Assembly (NCBI GenBank): GCA_949987705.1
Contig: OX465283.1
Coordinates: 48,336,953 to 48,400,952, forward strand
Origin: Thereva unica
Lineage: Eukaryota > Arthropoda > Insecta > Diptera > Therevidae
DNA: 64,000 nucleotides
Direction of reading: 5' to 3'
Below, in pieces: positions 12,145 through 23,412 of the stretch; positions within the stretch are counted from its first letter, which is position 1; the number at the start of each line of letters is the position of its first letter. Below the pieces are notes generated by a model. That model saw nothing but the letters and a program-made list of their open reading frames with translations. It searched no databases and had not been told where the DNA came from. The translations under genes were made by a program, and so were the position numbers.

Positions 12145-12519
12145 AGTGCAAAATTCTTAGCGCTTATTGCTAAACGGGAATTTCTTTAACGCTGGTCCAA
12201 AAAAGCTACTACCGTTCGTTCTTTCTAGTGTATCCGGAACATTGTACCGACATAAATTAAGGAGGCTAAGATAAGTTTATTATGCTCGTAAGCTTGATCC
12301 GTCGCTTCCAGCCAAAACTGTCTGGAATAACTTACACTCCTGAGGCGCATTCTAAAAATTTAACTGCGCCCATAATATTTGTCCAGAAAGTCTCAATCAA
12401 CATTTCATTGGAAACCATACGACTGCTGAGATTCATGCGTTCCTCTCCACATCCCCTTAAGGCTTCGCTGTTTCAATTCCCTTGAGGTGGTCGTAGCTTT
12501 AACATCAGTTAAGTAACAA
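12145..12519. other. Non-coding stretch
   Basis: No recognisable coding sequence or repeat. The position suggests decayed linker or flanking DNA of the CR1-like copy. Confidence 0.35.
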
Positions 12520-12763
12520 CCCACAAGGAAAAGGAAACATACAATCATGAATGCTGGAAACCTTCCGAGGAAGCATTCTCGAGTTTGGAAGCATTCTCTT
12601 CCGTGCTCTAGTTCATATTCTTTTTATCCATCCATGTCATTGGATGGAAGACTAAGAATGAAGCTTTTGCGGAAATAAAATTCAAAAAATTCTTCTCTGG
12701 GCAACGAACAGGAAGGCTTCCTTATTCCTACCAATAGGAAGCATTCTCAATTTTCCTTGTGGG
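12520..12763. mobile_element. Small TIR element, 244 bp
   Basis: Perfect 13-bp inverted termini CCCACAAGGAAAA / TTTTCCTTGTGGG. Inside, GGAAGCATTCTC-type motifs recur at 12570, 12588 and 12740. No clear target duplication or coding sequence. Likely a MITE. Confidence 0.65.
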
Positions 12764-12852
12764 AAGCGACCAGTACCTACACAGTGGTCTGTACGGTAAG
12801 TTTACGCGGCCAAAATTAAAACAAATAAATTCATGTCAAAAATATATTTTCT

Positions 12853-14476
12853 TACTAGCATAAAGCCCGCGTGCCTTGCAACGCCTTTAAATAACAAATT
12901 GCTGCGTATATCACCTCTGCTCAACAAATCTGCAAGTTTTGAAGCAGAGATTGGCATGTATATGTCATCAAGAGAAGTGACATTTTAGGGTTTGACGAAC
13001 GTTCGTTAAGTTTCTTCGCCTATTTACGTGGGTGCAAGAAATTATGAAGCAATCACAAATGAATATTAAATAAAGTGAATTTCGAGTCATTCATTTCTAC
13101 GTGATTATAGGGATGCACTGTCAAAATTTCAGCCCTTCAGCTTCAGAGGTTTAGGTTAATCCCATTTCTCCCCCTTAGGGGATGAATTTCGAGTAATCGT
13201 CTCTTAGTGGATGTTCACGTCATTATAGGGATGTACTGTCGAAATTTCAGCCCTATAGCTATAGCGGTTTGGAAAAACCCCATTTCACTCCGTTAGGGGA
13301 TGAATTTAGAAAAATCGCTTCTTAGTGAATGTCCACGTCATTATAGAGATGCACTGTCAAAATTTCAGCCGTTAACCCCCTTAGGGGATAAATTTCAAAA
13401 AATCGCTCCTAAGTGGATGTCCACGTCATTATAGGGAGGGATTACACGGTCAAAATTAAAGCCCTTCAGCTTCAGCGGTGTGGGTTAACCCCATTTCACC
13501 CACTTAGGGAATGAATTTCGAAAAATCGCTTCTTAGTGGATGTCCACGTCATTAAAGGGATGCACTGTCAAAATTTCAGCCCTATAGCTCCAGCGGTTTG
13601 GGTAAACCCCATTTCACTCCCTTAGGGGATGAATTTCGAAAAATCGCTTTATAGTGGATGTCCACGCCATTATAGGGATGCACAGTCAAAATTTCAGCCC
13701 TATACATTTAGCGGTTTGATTATACCCCATTTCAGCCCCTTAGGGGATGAATTTCGAAAAATCGCTTCTTAGTGGATGTCCACGTCATTAAAGGGATGCA
13801 CTGTCAAAATTTCAGCCCTATAGCTCCAGCGGTTTGGGTAAACCCCATTTCACTCCCTTAGGGGATGAATTTCGAAAAATCGCTTTATAGTGGATGTCCA
13901 CGCCATTATAGGGATGCACAGTCAAAATTTCAGCCCTATACATTTAGCGGTTTGATTATACCCCATTTCAGCCCCTTAGGGGATGAATTTCGAAAAATCG
14001 CTTTTTAGTGGATGTCCACGTCATTATAGGGATGCACTGTCAAAATTTCAGCCCTATAGTTCCAGCGGTTTTGGATTGACCCCATTTCACCCCCTTAGGG
14101 GATGAATTTCGAAAAATCGCTTCTTAGTGGATGTCCACGTCATTAAAGGGATGCATCGCTAGGGATGCACTGTCAAAAATTCAGCCCTTTAGCTCTAGCG
14201 GTTTAGGTTGTGCGTTGTCTGTCAGTCAGTTGCTTTTTATACAATAGAAAAAAAGTAAAGAAAAAAAATCCCCTTACAACTTATTGAACCCCATTTCACC
14301 CCCTTCAACCCTTTTTTTTCTCTCCAAAAAAAAAGTAGCCTATGTCCGTCTCCAAGGTCTAAACTATGTCTGTAGCAAATTTCAACAAAATCGGTCCAGT
14401 GGTTTAGGCGTGAAAGCGTAACAGACAGACAGACAGACAGAGTTACTTTCGCATTTATAATATTAATAAGGATTTT
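12853..14476 (+). mobile_element. mini-me/DINE-like repeat with central minisatellite
   Basis: It starts TTACTAGCATAAAGCCCGCG and ends with a (CAGA)n tract followed by GTTACTTTCGCATTTATAAT and a short ATTAATAAGGATT end. A GACA-type microsatellite next to a conserved 'TTTCGCATTTATAATATTA' core is characteristic of dipteran mini-me elements, later associated with DINE-1/Helentron repeats. The middle (about 13085-14160) is a tandem array. There is no coding capacity. The family name is recalled knowledge, not a database match. Confidence 0.7.
13085..14160 (+). repeat. 118-bp minisatellite, about nine units
   Basis: The motif GGATGTCCACG recurs at 13209, 13327 (variant), 13415, 13538, 13656, 13774, 13892, 14010 and 14129. 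The spacing is almost exactly 118 bp except for one short unit (88) and one long (123). Each unit holds GGGATGCACTGTCAAAATTT, a 'CAGCGGTTTGGGT' block and GGGGATGAATTTCG. Units at 13538-13773 and 13774-14009 are nearly identical as a pair, so a 236-bp dimer was duplicated most recently. Confidence 0.92.
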
Positions 14477-15043
14477 TGAGGTTGCTGATTATGATTCTAA
14501 TATGTACTTAAATTAAAAAAAAAAAATTATGTCACATGGTTTTAAACCTTATAATTGTTTTTATGATATCAGTTTATTTACGTAGATTTTAGGTGGCCCT
14601 TTTTCTTAATTTTGCTTTTAACTCAATTGATTAAAACAAGCTCAAAATGTCAAGCTTTTTTAAAGTGAAACTTTCAAAAAATTGTAGAAAAACTAGATAA
14701 CAACTGATAACTTAAAAGAGGCGAGGTTTTGTTAATAAAATTACGTTTAAAAAATACTTTTATCAGAAGAAGTAAAACAAATCAATCAGAACATGTTAGG
14801 AAAATATTGGCTACAAACTTTGATCCTCTTAAGCCATTTTCGAACTCCTAAATCTCCTGTAAACGGGTTAACCAATACGAAATGTCACTTATAATTAACC
14901 TGTAAGATATACGAAAAATAACGAATTTTATGCGAATAAAAAATATAATCACATGGCAAATGAAAATATTCACAGGTACAAAATGATGTCTTGTCTTTTT
15001 CAAGTATAAGAAATAAGAAAAACATACAAACTAACAATTTTTT
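14477..15043. other. AT-rich non-coding stretch
   Basis: No coding sequence, tandem repeat or inverted repeat recognised between the mini-me-like element and the RT fragment. Confidence 0.4.
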
Positions 15044-16830
15044 TTGATATCGCAAATAAATAATTTTGGCCGCCTAATTATTGTTCTCAGACCACTGTGC
15101 GGTAGTGACAATATCTCTCAAAGATTCCTAAATATGCTTATACAGTGTCTCTTGACGGTTTTGACTTACATTTTTAGCACATGCCTCACTGCTTCTAAGT
15201 TTCCTTCGTCGTGGAAACTTGCTTTAATCACGCCTATTCCTAAATGCCCGTCCCTTGCCATCACCGTGGATTTCCGTGCCATCAGAATACTTCCTTTTTT
15301 GGCTAAGGCCAAGTTTTGTGTACAAATCCAATTCATTAACGAATGGTAATCTTTCTTTCGCACATGCCATAGCTGTGACACTGTCCTCTTTTAAGTGACG
15401 TCTGACATTCGAAAGTCTCTTGACTAAAATCGCATTTGTTGCTTATTGTTGCTCGATTTCTCAAAAGATTTTGATAGTATTAATCACGGTTTGCTTCTGA
15501 AAAAACTCGTCTTCCAAGCTAATTTTTCTATTCTTGCTCTTAAACTGATACATACCACGTTTATAAGCGGAGTTTTCCTCCGGATGGAAGTTTCGATCCG
15601 AAGTGAAACACCGCTTATAAACCGGGAGTGAAAATCCAGAACTTGGATTTTCGCTCCCGAAGAAAAAGCTGGAGTGAAACTTCGATCCCGGTTTATGTTG
15701 TTCTTATAAACGCTGACTGGGAGTGAGAATTTTTTCCGAAGGGGGAAAACTAGTTTTTTTTCTTTGTTTATGGATATTTTTAAATACATTAAATTAAACA
15801 TTGGGTTTATATTTGTCTTTGCTATGATTTTGAATTTGAGCTTGGAGCTGTCATCTCAAACCAGAAAGTATTTTGGATTTACACTCCCATTGCTTATAAT
15901 CCCATGGGGAGTTTTACTTTGGATTGAGAATCCGGGAGTGAAACTCCGCTTATAAACGTAGTAATAGTTTCTTAGAAAGTTCTGTTCGGTGACAATTCTT
16001 CCTCAGTTGCTTCACACTGGCGTACTACAAGGCTCTATCCTTGGTCCGCTGCTATTCGGGACTTTCATTAATGATCTTCTTTTTGTAGTCAAATATTCAA
16101 ATATTCACATGTACGCGATGATATGCAAATTTATATCTCCTCCCCCAAACTTAGTTTTCACTGCAGTTTTCTGAGCAGGTTTATGCGTATGAGCTTAATG
16201 AGAGCCTTACTACTCCCTCATCTAATGCACGGCCTGTCTTTTTTCCCCTCTTTCGACTCTTCCTGTGCCCGTAAGCTGAATCTTGCCTTCAACGACTGCG
16301 TTAGTTTTGTCCATTATCTACGCCGTTATGGTCATATACATATCTCCTACTCTAATTCGATCCTGGGTTGCTCTTTTAGAGACTATCTGGAATACAGACT
16401 TATGCGTCTATTCCATAATATCCTGAACCACCACAAACCAGCTTGTAATACGCTCACAATCTCTCAGAAACAATAATTTAATTATTCCGGTCCTTGATTG
16501 GACAACGTTCTTTCTTTGTCTTCGCGAATTTGCTTTGGAATTCTCTTCCAGCTTATCTCCGGCAGCGGGCAGCGATTCAGCGGGCATTTTCAAGAAGCGT
16601 CTTTTCCATCATATATCTCACAGGATTGTGTAAAGCGCAAATACAAGTTTTCTTTTATAAATTTTCTTTCTCTCTATTATACTTTTGCAATTATGTATTC
16701 TTTTTCTATATTACTCTTATCATATCATCCTTTCCAACCGATATATTAATAATATACTAGTTATAAGACTCTAGCTTGTGTACATGGCCTATCAGTAAAT
16801 AATAATAATAATAATAGTAATAAATCATGA
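15044..16830 (+). pseudogene. CR1-like reverse transcriptase, interrupted by a TIR element
   Basis: Frames before the insertion give FPSSWKLALITPIPK, a DFRxIxIL segment and LLLDFSKDFDSINHGLLLKK, the first RT blocks. After the insertion come LQGSILGPLLF (PQGSxLGPLLF box), a catalytic region degraded to VRDDMQIY, then MRALLLPHLMHG and FNDCVSFVHYLRR of the C-terminal region. The 3' end carries a TAA microsatellite (16797-16824), acting as the tail. Several stops and frame changes are present. With the pieces at 10.8-12.1 kb this plausibly forms one plus-strand insertion. Confidence 0.87.
15553..15963. mobile_element. Harbinger-like TIR element inside the RT, about 411 bp
   Basis: Termini TACCACGTTTATAAGCGGAG and, inverted, CTCCGCTTATAAACGTAGTA. 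Subterminal 'GGGAGTGAAACTCC'-type motifs are repeated in both orientations. It breaks the RT between the KAFDSINH-type block and the PQGS box, leaving host coding on both sides. Flanking trinucleotides (ACA / ATA) match imperfectly. The same termini bound the element at 22853-23412, which has a perfect TTA duplication and a Myb-like exon. Confidence 0.85.
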
Positions 16831-17875
16831 TTCCTAAACTTAGGTTTTCACATAAAAAACTTCAATTAATTTATTTCAGTCTAAGCGCAGATAAAAATTT
16901 ATAAAACAGGCATACAATTACCAATTGGCGTCCTTACTTAAAAATTTAATCTCTTCAAAAACATCGTGGTAAGTTTCGTGATTCGAGGTAACCACTGCAA
17001 TCTGCTTGACTAATAAATTTACCACAGAGAGCAGGCGATCCTCAGTTAATTAAGTTGCATCCTAGCCCTTGTTGTTAATTTTAGACACTTTCCATATAAA
17101 ATTACCAAATAACGAAGCAAGAGTAGCCATTGACATGGTATTGAATAGGTAGGTACCCCTAAATTGTATCAAAATAGCAGCAAAACACAGGTCGAAGTTA
17201 ATCGTATGATTAAATTTTTGATATAATGTTGCCATCAGTATGTTTGTTCTACAAGAACATCAACTGCCTTCCAATAGCCTGTTGTTTAATATCTATCGCT
17301 CTCTGCCTCATAAAATATTTAATCCGATATGTATATAACCATTTTTGTTATACCCCCGGTCGTTGGTTGTTGTTCATCCTCGATGCTTGTATGGCCTGAT
17401 TTACTAGCCTCGACAATGGAGCAGACTGAAGGATTAAAGTTCAAATTCGGCTGATGGATTAAGCTTCAATTTTACCCACACTTTGGCAACACCATTTGAT
17501 TAATGCGGATTATTATCCATCACATTGTTTGAGCAAGAATCAAATTTGATTTAGTGTCGGTTCAACGATTTATTTCCTGTTTTAGATGCAAGGCATTTGC
17601 CAATCAATTCAATAAGGTTTGGGTTTGGTTTTAAAAAAAATTTTGAAATATATGATGGAGGTTGTTGCGAATTTTGTCGATACAGCTATTTTTAAAAAAA
17701 CAAAAGCTTAAATGCTTTTTTTGAAAAATATTTTCAAAATTTATAATCACTCGATTTTGTCTGATTGGTAGGGGATCTAGTTCAAATAAACAGTAAAAAT
17801 ATATTTATTACTAGGTAGACCGCCACGGGTTCTGTGTCTATATCTGGTTCATTGGATAAGAAAGAGAAGATACAT
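16831..17875. other. AT-rich non-coding stretch
   Basis: No recognised genes or repeats. Short frames only. Confidence 0.4.
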
Positions 17876-18084
17876 AAAACACAACTTTTGAAAGTGTGTT
17901 ATTTCAAAACGCTTAAAGTGTTATATTTTGACATCCCCATCATTTTTAATATTGTAGACATTTTTTAAACACATTTGAGTGTTTTAAAAGTGCCTATAAT
18001 GTCAATCAAATGTGTGACGTTACAATAAAACACTTTTAAGTGTTTTGAAATAAAACACTTTTAAAAACTCAGATGTGCTGTGTT
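17876..18084. mobile_element. Palindromic MITE-like repeat, 209 bp
   Basis: An imperfect inverted repeat: the left arm AAAGTGTGTTATTTCAAAAC and following bases complement the right arm ending near 18084. Short AAACACTTTTAAGTGTTTT-type internal palindromes also occur. Boundaries are approximate and no target duplication is evident. Confidence 0.55.
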
Positions 18085-18259
18085 CTTATATGTTTAATTT
18101 GTCCATGTGAGAAGCACTCCTACATGTAAACCGCACTAGCGGAAGAATTGGCCATGAGCTTTGTAGATGGTGATTGCAAACGCCAATCGAATTTGCAATC
18201 TCTTAAATTGAAATATCATATTCGTTGGAATCATAGGAATACCGGGAATGACGATATAA

Positions 18260-19490
18260 TATTTAGCTGTATTAGTTCTGCTTGACTTTAGGAAAGCCTT
18301 TGATTCGGTAAATTAGCAAAAGCTGCTTAGTAAGCTTAATATGGATTTTAAATTTTCATCTTCGGCTGTGAAGCTGATAAGTAATTTTCTGACTGGCAGG
18401 TCCCAAGTTTTTAAAAGTGGCCGCGTCTCTTTATTTGGGTGTGCCTCAAGCCTTATTTTTGGCCCACATTTATTCAGTCCGTACACAATGCCGATGATGT
18501 CCAATTGTATCTTACTCGTCCGATTGGGCTAATCGAGGACTATATTGTGCGAATAAACGAACGCCTGCAATGTGGTCATGAATGGTCTCAGAGAAATGCC
18601 CTGATCTAAATAAATCGGCTTACCTATATATAGAAACATCATAAACACAACAGATTTACCACCTGTCATATTAAATAATGCCGATATTGACCATGTGCAG
18701 TGGGCGTTCAACTGAACTCCAACTTTAATTGCTGTTGTCGTGTTCGTTCGACTCTGGGTAAAATTTATAGTAGCTTAAGGCAGCTGTGGATTAACTCGGT
18801 TAGTGTACCCCCTGCGTTACGAATGAATTTAGCTAAGGGAGTCATGCTACCTCACTTTGTATATGATATCCTTATCTTTCCCAAGTCGGATTCTGTATGT
18901 GCGAGGAAAATAACCGTTGATATTAATGACGTCATTAGGTATATCTACAACCAATCCAGAGGATATCACATTTCCACATACGTCAATTCGTTTGTCGGTA
19001 CATCCATTGAGACGGATTGGGCAAGGCATGCGCTTGCCTTTCTTCATAAACTGATACATGCTAAGAGCCCAGATTACCTACAAAAGTTAATGCTTTTGAG
19101 GTCTTCAGCTTCGTACACCAAGGTTCGCTTTGCGAGCGTTCTTTCTTTGTACAGGCTATTCGTAGGTGGAATTCTCTTCCGATGTTATGTGCAAACTGAG
19201 TGATCCAGCGGGGTGTTCTGCAAGTTGATTAAGAAGAAGAATTGTAGTTATGTATGTGGATGCTACACATGTCATTCTCTAAATTTCTTTTGAAATTATT
19301 TGTAATTTTAGTTCATAGCTTTAGATTACTCATTATTGTTGTTTTACTCCAGTTTCTGGTATTATTATTATTATTATTATTGTTGTGTCACTCCTGAATT
19401 GTATTTTCTATTGTGTAGTGCTATATAAGAAGTTGTAATCTTCAGCACTTTTATAATAAATTATTTGAATTATTTGAATCTTCCTGGCAT
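18260..19490 (+). pseudogene. CR1-like RT fragment with 3' end
   Basis: It begins with a degraded LLDFRKAFDSVN block, followed by FSSSAVKLISNFLTGRSQVF, a poor PQ-box and INERLQCGHEWSQRNAL. The long frame at 18700-19203 starts GVQLNSNFNCCCRVRS and continues through LRQLWINSV, MLPHFVYDILIF, FPKSDSVCARKITVDINDV and RGYHISTYVNSF to LHKLIHAKSPDYL. This is the C-terminal region typical of the family. The 3' UTR carries a TTA microsatellite near 19366, and the element ends in ATTTGAATT-type direct repeats at 19462-19484. Missing endonuclease indicates 5' truncation, as expected for target-primed reverse transcription. Confidence 0.87.
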
Positions 19491-20690
19491 AATCTCGATC
19501 GTTTATAAACCAAAATCTTTGCTGAATGAACGCCATCAGTGCTTGTGGACCTTCGTGGAAATTTTTAATATGTAAATGCCTAACATATGATTGTACGAAA
19601 GAGTTCTTCCGCGGCAGAAGGATCGGAAAACGATAACGGATCGGTGACTTCGCAAGACGTAAACGGCCACCTACTCTTAATAGCTTTACATCTGACCCAA
19701 TAAAGTCCTCCAGGAAGGGATTGAGTTTTCACAAACAAGGAATTTCAAGGAATTTCGAGATGCAGATAGTTGCCGAGTTGAAACAATTTCGTTTTTAAGA
19801 TTAGCTCGTAGCAATCATGACAAACACATACGCAAAGCGACGACAATTTTTGTTAAAATCACTGATGGAATAAATGGTGTCGAGCCAAATGCTTACTTTA
19901 GAGCCCACTAATATAGATTTTATCTTTCCTTGTTCAGGCAATGCCGTTATTTCAAAGTTGGCCACATTTCCTTGATTTGCCTAAAGAACTCAGGCCCTGA
20001 GAACCAAATAGAATTAGGTATTTCCTCAGCTGCTCAGGATTTTCCCTAGTTGGAACATGTCTCCAAATTGCTTAAGTTATTAGACGTTGAATTTCCGCTA
20101 TGCGATTTCCGCATTAATTTTCCAGTTGCTAACATGATCCGATAGCCAATCGAGAACAATCCCGCCGTATCCGAGAAAATAGAACTGTTGGTGATTCTTG
20201 GCGACGGAAAGACTGACGATTGAAATTGCAACCGTCCGCAACAGGCTTCCAAATAATACCTAATGCCTTTACGACGACGACATCGTTGATCCTAAGCGTT
20301 TTCTCTGGTGTCTGGTTGTCGTTAGAGCGCCGCTTCTTTAAATTGAATTGTCCTGACTTTAAGATAGTGTCCACACCATGAAGAGTTTCCAAGAGTTCTT
20401 CGAGACTGTCTGCTCCCATGAGAAGATTATCCATGTAAAAATACTTCGATACTATTCTGACCACTTTAGGCGTCTTCGATTTATAATCCTGCGCGAGCTG
20501 GCACAAGCATCTTGTGGCAAGGAATGCAGCTGATGCTGCACCATGACGGCTCCCAAACGAAACATCCGCAAATCTGCTGAAGGCTTGTCCTGCCAGAGTA
20601 TAGGCTGGTGTCTATGATCCTCCGGATACACCAATATTTGCCTGTACATGTCTGAGATGTGATTTTTTCCTGAAGTATGCAATAGCCAAT
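19491..20690 (-). pseudogene. BEL/Pao LTR-retrotransposon pol fragment
   Basis: On the minus strand the order is RT then integrase start. The RT part has DMYRQILVYPEDHRHQPILW (near 20650-20590) and the catalytic region KYFYMDNLLMGADSLEELLE, where YMDN replaces the expected YVDD. SGQFNLKKRRSN and LGIIWKPVADGCNF follow. At 19700-19490 comes LRVGGRLRLAKSP ... RFPILLPRKN ... FHEGPQALMAFIQQRFWFIN, the zinc-binding region before the BEL integrase core. RNase H is decayed. No LTR was recognised. The fragment abuts the tail of the preceding CR1-like copy. The protein motifs make the BEL/Pao call secure. Confidence 0.88.
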
Positions 20691-20726
20691 ATTAATAGTA
20701 AAAATGGCGATACAATTTTTCAAAAA

Positions 20727-21160
20727 ATAAACCTTAATACATTTACTAGATAACAATTCATCACAGCTGCAGCAATAATCAAAGAAAAATCACAACTAAA
20801 TAAACAACAACTTGCTTCAAGTAAAAAGAAAAAAAATCATTACGCCCTCACACGTACAATAGAAAAAGAGAAAGAAAAAATCGATGAAAGTGATTTATTC
20901 CTTAATGACGGAATTATCATTAAGGAAAGTGTGAATCCAAAATAGTGACATAATAAAAGGAATGGATTTTTCTTCAGAATCAATGACAGCTCAAGACATC
21001 AGGTAAATACGAGCTCAACTAGCACTTTTACATGTTACAATCGAATGACGACGAAAAGGTAATAATATAGCTTTGTGAAATTTACTCGAACTGTAATTAT
21101 GGAGGTGGTAGACATGAAATTAAAACAAGAATTAAAAGTACAATAACAAATCAAAAAAAG
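20727..21160 (+). repeat. Unclassified dispersed repeat B, copy 1
   Basis: It matches 26650-27030 through blocks such as ATCACAGCTG, AACTAAATAAACAA, GTGATTTATTCC, TAATGACGGAATTATCATTA and GACATAATAAAAGGAAT. Near 20983-21002 both copies keep ATG followed by six codons and an AG|GTAA splice-donor-like end (MTAQDIR here, MATENIR in the other). Strand is chosen from that possible mini-exon. Class unknown. Confidence 0.7.
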
Positions 21161-21334
21161 TATACTATAAATAAAGTATGGAAAAAAAACGAGTGTGCGT
21201 AGGACCACACTTTAAAAGTGTTAACTTCTATGGCTAGCCTAAATTTCCAAATCAATCATAATACAGGACGATAAGGATTAATATATTTTATTTATGAATA
21301 TGTATTCTGTTAAAGTTAATTTAATTGATACTTA

Positions 21335-21520
21335 ACTCCGCCGTCGCCTGGTCCCAAGTCCAGGGTGTGAAAGGAGGAGGGTTGTCGACCTGCCGAATTG
21401 ATCGTAAAAACTAGGCAAGAAACCGCATTTTTCAAAGCGGCACCGACAGCAGCGTATCCGTTGCGGGGACGTCCCGCTCGGACCGCCAGCTAACGGATCA
21501 AAGAAGAAGAAGAAGAAGAA
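21335..21520 (+). repeat. Possible non-LTR retrotransposon 3' tail with (GAA)n
   Basis: A comparatively GC-rich segment (TCCAGGGTGTGAAAGGAGGA ... GGTTGTCGACCTGCCG ... AGCTAACGGATCAAAGAA) ends in five GAA units at 21504-21519. A GC-rich 3' UTR followed by a simple tail fits a dead-on-arrival non-LTR copy. Family unresolved. Confidence 0.4.
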
Positions 21521-22269
21521 TTGATACTTATATGCACTCACTCCAAAATGTGTTGCAATGTTTTGGAAATTAAGCTATTTGTCTTAAACTTATCACACAA
21601 AGATCGGACGATGGACGACTGGGATAATGTAGTTTTTAGTAAAAATAGTAGATAATATATAGTAATAAATACATACATAGTACATATGTAGTTCATAGGA
21701 AATATGTACTACATTATAGTACTTATCGTCGGGTTGATGCAATAGTCACGAAATAGAAATTTTTGCTATTTTAAACATTGTGCAAATATGCAAAAAAGTC
21801 ATATTATATTCAGCCAAAGTCACGGATCTAAATTTTTATGGGAATCTACTGGATTCAATTTGAATTTTTTCAAAACAAGTAAAATACGTAAAATTAAGCG
21901 ATTTATATTTATATCATAAACATAAATTCAAATATATGTTTATACATTAAAGATATAAAACTTAATGGCTGAGATAACTGAGATGATTAACAAAGAAAAC
22001 GAGCAGCTACGAAGTTTTTCAACACGCTTTTTGCGCGAAATCAAACGCTTGGTCACCAAACCCATTCTCCTCTGCATTACTTATAAGTCATTACAGAAAA
22101 CACTAAATAAAGAAGTACTTCCAAATCGACTTCCCACAGTAAATACTTGCGATTTTCCCTACTGGGATACTACCCCAGATATCTACGTAAAATATAGATG
22201 CCCAGTCGAATAGGCGAAACGTATTCCATGTCGCCGAAAGCGATTAATCCAAGCAAAATATTTAAATAT
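21521..22269. other. Unassigned stretch with one 82-codon frame
   Basis: The frame 21965-22213 (MAEITEMINKENEQLRSFST...) has no recognised motif and I do not call it a gene. The rest is AT-rich. Confidence 0.35.
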
Positions 22270-22500
22270 TGCAGCCATTTAGCTGGCTAGAGCATGGCAA
22301 TTTTTAGTCGAGGTCCAGCAACAGACAGCAGCGATGGTGACGCGCATTGTTGGTTCGCACCCGTTTCTAGGCACTTGTGCCTATGCAGCTGGCTAGAGCA
22401 TGGCAACTTTTGGTTTAGCTCCACCTACAAACAGCAGCGTATAATTCTATGTGTGCGAGGCAAAATAGCCCGCGCTTGGTGGAAAGGATTGGGTTTCAAT

Positions 22501-22717
22501 TACCTAGTTTATAGCTACTCCAAAAATAATTCAAATTATGGATCATCCAAAATTTTTTACCCTATAAACGAGGTAATTCGAATTATGGCTTAAACCGAAA
22601 TATTTCGGCTTAAGCCATAGTTATAAGAATGTATTTAATACCCGTTTATACGCTAATTCGAAATTTGGATGTAACTTTGAGTTAAATCGATTTAATTTTT
22701 CTGCTATAAACTAGGTA
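22501..22717. mobile_element. TIR element, 217 bp, TSD AAT
   Basis: Perfect termini TACCTAGTTTATAGC / GCTATAAACTAGGTA with AAT duplicated outside (22498-22500, 22718-22720). An internal hairpin sits at 22583-22619. The TACC..GTTTATA end resembles those of 15553-15963, 22853-23412 and 25203-25460. Harbinger-like by end and duplication size. Confidence 0.85.
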
Positions 22718-22852
22718 AATGTTGCAATGCAGAAGCTGCTCTCAGCATTCATTTCATATTCTCGCAATGCAGACGCCGCTCTCAAAATTCATGTCATATT
22801 CTCACACGCCATCGCTGCTGTCTGTTGCTGGAGCTCGACCAAATTTTACTTA

Positions 22853-23412
22853 TACCACGTTTATAAGCGGAGTTTCACTCCCGGATCTTCAATCCGAAGT
22901 GAAACTCCCGATGCGTTCCATCAATGTAGATATTTTACCATAAATCTCCCCATTCCTATACCTTTTTCCATCAAGCAGCGCCACTATCTTATCTAAAAAA
23001 ATTATTCCGTATAATAAAATTTTACAAAAACGTCGACGAACACTTACTTTCTTTAACGATTGTCAACATCGTTTTGACTTCCTCGTCAGTCCAGATAACT
23101 CTTTTCATTTTTTTCTCCGTCATCGCAAAATAAATAAATCTCTTTTTAAAAAAAACCTTCAACAAAAATAAAACGCAGCGAAACACACAATTTTTCACTT
23201 CAAAACAAATAATTTTGCTCCTGTCATCTCACTACCATTTCGAGATAATCCGCGTTTATAAGCAAAACATAAACCGGGAGCGAAGTTTCAACCCGGCTTT
23301 CTCTTCGGGAGCGAAAGTCCAAGTTCTGGATTTTCACTCCCCGTTTATAAGCGGTGTTTCGCTCCGGATCGAAACTTTCATCCGGAGTGAAACACCGCTT
23401 ATAAACATGGTC
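22853..23412 (-). mobile_element. PIF/Harbinger-like element with Myb-like exon, 560 bp, TSD TTA
   Basis: Ends TACCACGTTTATAAGCGG and its inverse at 23394-23412, flanked by TTA on both sides (22850-22852, 23413-23415). Subterminal GGAGTGAAAC-type motifs recur inverted. The centre carries a short coding remnant on the minus strand (23108-23048). It is a deletion derivative too small to encode a transposase. Strand is given from the coding remnant. Confidence 0.87.
23048..23108 (-). pseudogene. First-exon remnant of a Myb/SANT-like protein in the Harbinger-like element
   Basis: An ATG at 23108 opens MKRVIWTDEEVKTMLTIVKE, followed at once by GTAAGTG, a consensus 5' splice donor. A start followed by W-[ST]-x-E-E-hydrophobic is the first helix of Myb/SANT or MADF-type DNA-binding domains. 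Autonomous PIF/Harbinger elements encode such a Myb-like partner of the transposase that helps bind the ends. Only this first exon is visible here; downstream coding has been lost by internal deletion. The residue pattern and donor are seen directly; the function is inferred from the superfamily. Confidence 0.6.

Noticed and set aside
13085..14160. CRISPR-like array
   Set aside because: Units of 118 bp are repeated throughout with no unique spacers, and the setting is an animal genome; it is a minisatellite.
21965..22213. 82-codon frame MAEITEMINKENEQL...
   Set aside because: No motif, no repeat partner, no splice context; could be a chance frame.
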